From Polyporus tsugae (Eukaryota > Basidiomycota > Agaricomycetes > Polyporales > Polyporaceae), in NCBI GenBank assembly GCA_024305745.1, contig JAHRBS010000002.1, forward strand, positions 1,736,001 to 1,800,000: DNA of 64,000 nt, given 5' to 3'. The notes beneath the pieces were generated by a model. It was not told where the DNA came from, did no database searches, and worked only from the letters and a program-made list of their open reading frames with translations. Positions 58,715 through 64,000 of this stretch are shown piece after piece. How positions within the stretch are numbered: position 1 is the first letter of the stretch; each line of letters begins with the position of its first letter. A program made the position numbers and the translations under genes.

Positions 58715-58812
58715 CATGGTCGCACAAGTGTCTGTGCAAGTCCATTGAATGCAAGTTGTGGCAAATATAGTACAAACGAGTGAGACACGTGATATCAGTC
58801 CCTCCATTCCTA

Positions 58813-59433
58813 TCAGGCCGGGCTATAGTCAGCCTGAATATGGTCATCAATCTCCCATGGACGAAGTTCTGGGTCGAGGGAGGCGCCTGATATGGAATGA
58901 GCACCGATTAGTTTTAAGAATATACTGCTATACTCGCCTGGGAAGTAGTCGTGATTATCGGGCCTTCGCAACAACTTGACAATTGTCATAAGCCCATACA
59001 CAAGCCACCTCCACATGGTCTGATCCTCTCCGGCGAAGTGCTCATATGGCACGGCCAGGCTAAGGATTGCAGGCGACTGGATGTGCTGGATAAGAATAAT
59101 GATGTGGCTCTCCTGGTATTCTGCCACCCTAAGGACACGTCCGAGGAACCGAGTTGCTTCCATGTTCGGCTGTCGGCTATCTTGAAACAACAGCCAACAG
59201 TACTGCTCAGGAGGAGGAACGAGGTCGAACCGTGTGAAATTGAGGTCGGACTGCTGCTGAAGATCAAAATGAAGGTGATGTGATCCCCGTTTAGTGGTAA
59301 CAGGACAGAAGGCAATGTCCTTGTCCTTGAGTTGGGCAGGAAGGTATGGGCGCATCTCGAGGGGTGTGTCACTGGCCAGTCGGGGAGCAGAGAACATGAT
59401 GGATGTTTGATAAAGTTCAACTGCATGCCACAT
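58813..59433 (-). CDS. LTR-borne ORF, 206 aa, intact copy
   Basis: The frame begins MWHAVELYQTSIMFSAPRLA, 144 bases inside the LTR, and lies wholly in U3. It contains SHHLHFDLQQQSDLNFTRFD, LVPPPEQYCWLLFQDSRQPN, then FLGRVLRVAEYQESHIIILI and the end RPWEIDDHIQADYSPA. Composition is protein-like, with mixed hydrophobic and charged residues. In full-length RNA it would be carried by the 3' LTR, whose copy is broken here. No known domain; coding status is unproven. Confidence 0.55.
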   Translation of the reverse strand: MWHAVELYQTSIMFSAPRLASDTPLEMRPYLPAQLKDKDIAFCPVTTKRGSHHLHFDLQQQSDLNFTRFDLVPPPEQYCWLLFQDSRQPNMEATRFLGRVLRVAEYQESHIIILIQHIQSPAILSLAVPYEHFAGEDQTMWRWLVYGLMTIVKLLRRPDNHDYFPGEYSSIFLKLIGAHSISGASLDPELRPWEIDDHIQADYSPA

Positions 59434-59577
59434 TGTTTTTGTTTACTTTTTAGCGCTAGACACTGATGCAATATTTTCCCATGGTGCTTATTTGTCTGCC
59501 GTTCCTCAGAGGACTGTGGTTTACTAGACTGTTTGTTTTAGCCCTGTCCATGTACCAATCCTGTTTGGTGCATGACA

Positions 59578-59581
59578 GCGC
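59578..59581. repeat. Target-site duplication GCGC, right copy
   Basis: This pairs with 39646-39649. With one copy removed, the pol frame of element A reads RPYC-AYSDA across the junction. Confidence 0.8.
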
Positions 59582-62500
59582 AGTAGGGTCTTCCTGGAAT
59601 GGCGTGAGCATGGACCGGTGCTTGAACGAGAACTTGCTTACACAACTCGAACACTTCTTGTTGAAGGGGTCCCCATTCCCACTCCTTCCCTTTCTTGAGA
59701 AGAGCGAACAGTGGTGCCGCGATCCACGCGTAGAACGGAATGTAAGAGGAAAAGTAAACCATCATACCAAGGAACGTGTACAGTTCCTTCACATTCTTGG
59801 GCGCGGCCAGTTGCGCAATAGCGTCGACCTTGTCCTTGTTCGTGGACAGCCCAAGTCGGGAGACTTTCTGTCCAAGTAACATGAGCGAGTGGTATCCAAA
59901 GTGACACTTCGCTGGTGATAGCGTAATGCCCGCTTCAGCAATCGAACTCAGTACCGCGTCGAGGTGGCGAATGTGTTCCTCAAAGGAAGTCGAGTAAACA
60001 ACAATATCGTCAATATATACTAGACTGAACACCCACAGGTATGGCGCAAGTACAGTCTGCATGACTCGTTGAAATATGCTCGGGCCGTTGCGCAGCCCGA
60101 ACAGCATTCGACGGAATTGGTGCAGTCCCCGATGAGTCCTGAATGCGGTTTTAGGCCTGTCCTCTTCTTCGATGGTGATCTGCGTGAATCCTGCGAGCGC
60201 ATCCATGGTGGACAGCCATTGGGCCCCGGTCAGTGCGCGCATAATGTCCTCTTGCTTCAGTAGGGGAAACTCATCCGGAACTGTCAGATCGTTGAGCTTC
60301 CTGTAGTCGATGACTATGCGCGGCTTACCATTTCTGTACGTGATGAAACTGGGCGCTCCCCACGGCGAGACGGAGGGCTCGATTACTCCGAGTTCAAGCC
60401 ACTTATCCATCTGTTTATCCATGACTTCCCGTTTTGCGGAGGAGCTGCTAGGAAAAGGAGGCAGTGAGACTTCTCTCGCGTCCGGGCGAAGGGGTATGGT
60501 GCAACGCGCCGTGACTGTTCCAAGTTGCCCGTTGAGTGAGAACGCAGTTTTGTTCTTTTGAACTACTTCCGCTATCTTCTCGTGCTGCTCCATGTCAAGA
60601 TCTTTCGAGATGTCGACGCTGGTGAGTAGTTCTCCCTCCGGAACATCCTCGGGCGGCGCCTCAGAAGTCTTGGGACCGCCATCGAGCGGCTCCTCTGCGA
60701 GTGGATCTTCCTCATCGCTCAGTCGATGGGCTGCCTTCAATTTAATGGCTTCCGTCTGTACCGTATTAGCATGTGAGCCTGTAGTGTCAGATGCTAACTT
60801 GTGGATGAAGTTCACATGCATACGCATGCGCTCATGCTCGGTTTCCAAGAAATGGGACGACTTGTCTAACCAGACATTCGGATTTCTTGCATGTCCGAGT
60901 ACTTCCCCTTTCTGGATTCGAATTGGGGAGTCCGTGAGATTTGATACATGGAGGAAAGGTTGTTCCTTACTCAGGAATGAGTCCGGCGCGCCGTAGAACT
61001 CATCTTTGTTGCGGCCCGTTTGAAGCAACCTTTCTACATATACACTGTCCGAATCTTTGGGGAAGCGCACTCGTACGGGGATGGCTTTGGACATACCGGG
61101 ATTGAGAAGGTGCGAGTCCGCGGCTTGGACTCGAGTGTCCCGCCTTTCCCGTTGCCGAGTTTGAATGAGACAGTTGCGTCGTGCTTGTGCTCGATCTACG
61201 GCTGAGGCAGGGTTTGCGAAACGTACCCGTACCTGGAATGTGTGTCCGTTTTCATCATGCATGCCCGTTGTTTCCGTGTCAAGAGCGGGGACCGTTCGCT
61301 GCGTTCCTCCAAAGTGTACCCATGTTCCTCCCCCTTGCCGAATGACGGAGATTGAGTACTGTTCAGCGAAATCATTTCCTAGTATGAGAGGCGCGGACAT
61401 GCCTTTGACGACATATGCTTCAACAAACATCTTCACGGGTCCCTGCGGTGTGTCGACGTAGATGTCAAGCGGAATGTAGCCATTGATGCTCGCATTACCG
61501 GTGACTTGAACAAGCTTAATCTTTTGACCAGCATGCGGACGCGGTGCATCAGACAAGCTGTTGAGAGCCTTCTGTGAGATGAGCGTAATGTCCGATCCAG
61601 AATCAGTGATCATTGGAATGGGGTCTGCGAGCAACGATTGCAGGCATACGGGAATGGTCGTAGTGCTTGTTCCCAGAAACGAGCAACCAGGGGGCCGTGC
61701 CATTGTCCGCGGCAGCGCGATGAGTGGACCGGTGCGACTAGTGTAACCTAAGCCTTCAGGTTCCAGCTTGAACTGTACTAACTTGTCCGATCCCTTTCCC
61801 AGGAGCGTGCGTGCGAGCCGTTGACAGAGCCCTCCTTTGGAGAGCCGTGATGGGTGGTACGCTGTCACCGTAAATGCACGAGCCTGTGCGCTGGGTTCCG
61901 ATTGTTCCGTTTCCGTTTTCGCGATGTAGCTTCCTGCTTGATGGTAGTCGTCGGGGGCCATCGTGTCTTCCGCTTCGGAGTCGGATAGTTCGTCGTAGTA
62001 GAGTGCGTCGTAAGTGTCTTGAGCTTCAACTGCTCCGTGGTCGAACATGGCAAGGTTAGTGCGAGCGCGTTTTACGCCTTGACGAGCGTACTTACACTCG
62101 TAGTCCCAGTGTTTGCCACTGCCGCAGTGACGACATGGTCGCGCTCCCTTGGATTCGGGTGTTGCTTTCCGCGAGACATTAGCATCGTCCTTGGGGAACT
62201 TGGGAGGTTCAAGCGTCGATGACGAACCTATAAGGTTGGTGCGCGCGTTACGATAGGAAGGGTTGTACTGATTATACCCTGCCGTTCTCCTGCCGGTGTC
62301 GCGCGAGTCGTGCACGATCGGTGTATGAAGGGGTCAAATACCATGCGCGTCGAGTTCGAGAAGGTCGTCCTCATGTTGCTTGATAGCTTCTTGTAGTTCC
62401 GTTGACGTCTGATACAGCCTCGGCGTGAGGATCGTACGCCACGAAAGAGGTGCGCCTGCCATGATGTCCGTGATAAGTTCGCTGTCTCCGTCATACTCGT

Positions 62501-64000
62501 ATGCAAGCTGGAGAAGTTCACGCTTACGGATGAAGTACTGGCTTGGAAGTTCTCAAGGGTGTCCAGATTCCCGGTATCGCAGCGCGAGGGCCTGCTTACG
62601 GGTCTTCTCGATCCAAGAGCGGCTGATGTAATATTTACCAATCGCGTTCCGGATGAGAATCCAGTCAGACTCACACTTCTCTCGGGTATCTTCTGGTAAC
62701 GAGAAGTACCACCGCTCAGTATCGCCCGTTAGTCTCTGGGGGATAACCATACCTAGCTGCTCCCGGATGGTCGTCGACTTCTTCGCGATCGAGTTGACAC
62801 GGAGGATCCAGTGTGCGAGCGCGTCGACGTTTCCGTCCCAGGTTGGAATGATGTCCATCTTCAACTTGAAGTCGAAGTGGGCTTCCGGAGCCTGTGAGCG
62901 TTGACTTATCACAGGGGCAACGTGCCGTGATGAACTCCCGAGCGGAGGGAACGGGTTGCGACGAGGACCACGACCGTCGTCGTCATCCGAGCTCGAATCA
63001 CTGGGGTCGGGATTACCATGTAGGGCGCGACCTCCTTCGAGCCCTCGTGAGCGTGAGTTACTGACGGTCGAGTGTTCATCCTCATCCCTTCGTCACGGTG
63101 GAGATGGTTCTCGGGCGCGCTGGTGCTCGAGACCTCCGAACAGAGCTCTGAGAGCGGATGGCCCTTGTATGACGGGCTCTTCGCGGGCGCGCTCATGACG
63201 ATGACGGCGCGAAGCGCTGTGGTCGGGGCCTCCGTGTCCGATTCCTGCTTGAGTGATGGTGGCGGCAGAGAGCTCGGTGAGGTGGCATCGTCCGGCAACG
63301 GAGAGGGACGAACCTCGGAGCAGTCGTTTGGTGTCAGAGAGGTGCGGTGGCTGATCACGGATCACCTGTTCGACTGCGTGCTCATCGTCACGGTCACTGT
63401 CTTCCGCGTCAGTGGGCACGGTCGATCCATGGGACGTGCCACCAAGTTCCGCTATCTCCTTCAGGAAGTACTCCACTTCCCTTTGATAACATGCACCTAG
63501 GATTTCGAAATCGTTAGCCGTATACGCGTAGAAAACTGCTGACCTTTCTTCTCCAAAAATGGGAATTTGCAGGGGTGTCTTGCCCACGGCGAGGAACCTG
63601 GGTTTGGTGGCGATCCTCATTGATTCCCAGGTCCGTTGGGCTCAGTCGTAGTCAGTTTCGTCTAAGAAATAGAGTCGCTTCGTCAGACGTAGCTTATCCT
63701 CCCAGACGTTCGCAAGTAGGCGATTGAGAACACTGAGCTGAGAAAGGACTGACCCTTCCGTCTTGCTGTTCATGAGAAGAAAGCCGGCCCTGAAGCCGAG
63801 TGCTCATCGTCCGGGGAATTCTATGCGGCCATAGTCGAGAGCGTCTTGCAGCCTGTCCCGTAGTGTTTTGGACAAAAGCTTTGTAGTCTTCGCGCAAGTG
63901 GGGAATAAGTCATCTACACTTACGTGTGCTACGTCCGGTCCATACTCCTTCCTATTGGGAAGAGGGAATTGGCTATAGGAAAAGGGTAGGAGTTCGTCGA
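59578..64000 (-). pseudogene. Element A gag, protease and reverse transcriptase, broken by five TGA codons
   Basis: One frame is followed from the window edge to the insertion of B. TGA codons interrupt it at 63804, 63642, 63093, 62553 and 62334 (first plus-strand base of each); all five are in the same frame. Gag blocks are GFRAGFLLMNSKTEGSVLSQ, IIPTWDGNVDALAHWILRVN and LITDIMAGAPLSWRTILTPR. A CCHC knuckle CRHCGSGKHWDYEC follows. Protease: MITDSGSDITLISQKALNSL and APLILGNDFAEQYSISVIR. RT: DKWLELGVIEPSVSPWGAPS, KPRIVIDYRKLNDLTVPDEF, QWLSTMDALAGFTQITIEEE, and the active site SLVYIDDIVVYS. It ends at AIPGRPYC, where element B has cut the RNase H-proximal region. From 62315 to 59578 there is no stop. 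The gag start lies beyond base 64000. Confidence 0.85.

Larger units (their letters stand above)
39650..59577 (-). mobile_element. Giant Ty3/gypsy LTR retrotransposon B, inserted in element A
   Basis: The element is 19,928 bp with two 2186-bp LTRs, oriented on the minus strand. From its 5' side it has LTR (57392-59577), primer-binding site, gag-pro (53089-57249), a 7.6-kb unexplained middle (45510-53088), RT-RNase H (43071-45509), integrase (41889-43070), polypurine tract and LTR (39650-41835). Reading both LTRs by eye shows only three base differences, so insertion was recent. A GCGC duplication flanks it. Gag-pro has three in-frame stops and pol one, so this copy cannot make intact proteins. 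No chromodomain is seen after the integrase. Confidence 0.9.
57392..59577 (-). repeat. 5' LTR of element B (2186 bp)
   Basis: The near-identical partner of 39650-41835. The arrays of heat-shock elements fall at 58104-58116, 58509-58521, 58544-58566 and 58663-58675. The minus-strand TATATAAG is at 58082-58089. Transcription from it would start near 58050, leaving a U3 of about 1.5 kb. Confidence 0.95.
35262..64000 (-). mobile_element. Ty3/gypsy LTR retrotransposon A (outer element, 5' end beyond the window)
   Basis: Element A runs on the minus strand. From its 5' side it has gag and CCHC zinc knuckle, protease, RT (59578 to the window edge), then after the inserted element B the RNase H, integrase and chromodomain-like tail (37023-39649), then an extra ORF (35874-37010), polypurine tract and 3' LTR. 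Without B it is about 8.8 kb inside the window. Its gag frame is open to base 64000, so the 5' LTR, primer-binding site and gag start are not visible. Five in-frame TGA codons interrupt the gag part, so this copy is inactive. The chromodomain-like tail places it in the chromovirus-type group. Confidence 0.88.

Noticed and set aside
39650..59577. Two LTR copies as an assembly duplication
   Set aside because: The repeats have TG...CA ends, a 4-bp target duplication, adjacent polypurine tract and primer-site candidates, and internal gag/pol in the right order, as expected for true LTRs.
53089..64000. Recoding of TGA as an amino acid in the retroelements
   Set aside because: Genes in the same window end normally at TGA (acyl-CoA dehydrogenase, cerato-platanin, phosphoketolase, acetate kinase). 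CpG decay explains the TGA codons without a new code.

Overview
This window is nuclear DNA from a filamentous basidiomycete, most likely an Agaricomycete. The signs are many phase-precise GT-AG introns of about 50-70 bp, gene families typical of mushrooms (cerato-platanin-like protein, DUF6593-like protein, glutamic peptidase remnant, inorganic phosphate transporter, phosphoketolase/acetate kinase), and large Ty3/gypsy retrotransposons. The species cannot be named from the sequence.

Left half (1-33.7 kb) is gene-dense euchromatin. In order: 3' exons of a Cys-rich hypothetical protein (+); the NHEJ factor XLF (-), divergent from an FHA/G-patch protein (+); a B-type cyclin (+); a cytochrome b5-acyl-CoA dehydrogenase fusion (+); a SelO/YdiU protein AMPylase (+); Arp3 (-); an intron-containing tRNA-Val(AAC) (+); Atg17 (-), divergent from a small probable mitochondrial protein (+); a His/Asp-rich cerato-platanin-like secreted protein (+); a DUF6593-like protein (+); phosphoketolase (-), divergent from acetate kinase (+); a broken glutamic-peptidase (G1) copy; and a Pho84-type phosphate transporter (-). 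Phosphoketolase and acetate kinase share a 0.7-kb promoter and together form the two steps from xylulose-5-P or fructose-6-P through acetyl-P to acetate.

Right half (35.3-64 kb) is a nest of two Ty3/gypsy elements, both on the minus strand. Element A (outer; 3' LTR about 35262-35832, 5' end beyond the window) has gag, protease, RT, RNase H, integrase and a chromodomain-like tail, plus an extra ORF in the env position. Its pol is split by element B, a 19.9-kb element at 39650-59577 with two 2186-bp LTRs that differ at only three bases, and a 4-bp target duplication (GCGC). Removing B and one GCGC rejoins A's pol in frame. B has a gag-pro frame with two retropepsin motifs and an RT-RNase H-integrase frame. 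Between them lies about 7.6 kb of unexplained sequence with several ORFs preceded by TATA boxes. B's LTRs hold canonical heat-shock-element arrays and their own 206-codon ORF.

All nine in-frame stops found in A and B are TGA or TAG (eight TGA, one TAG, no TAA). This, and the LTR differences, fit C-to-T change at methylated CpG. Exon boundaries were read by eye from splice motifs and family resemblance and should be treated as predictions.
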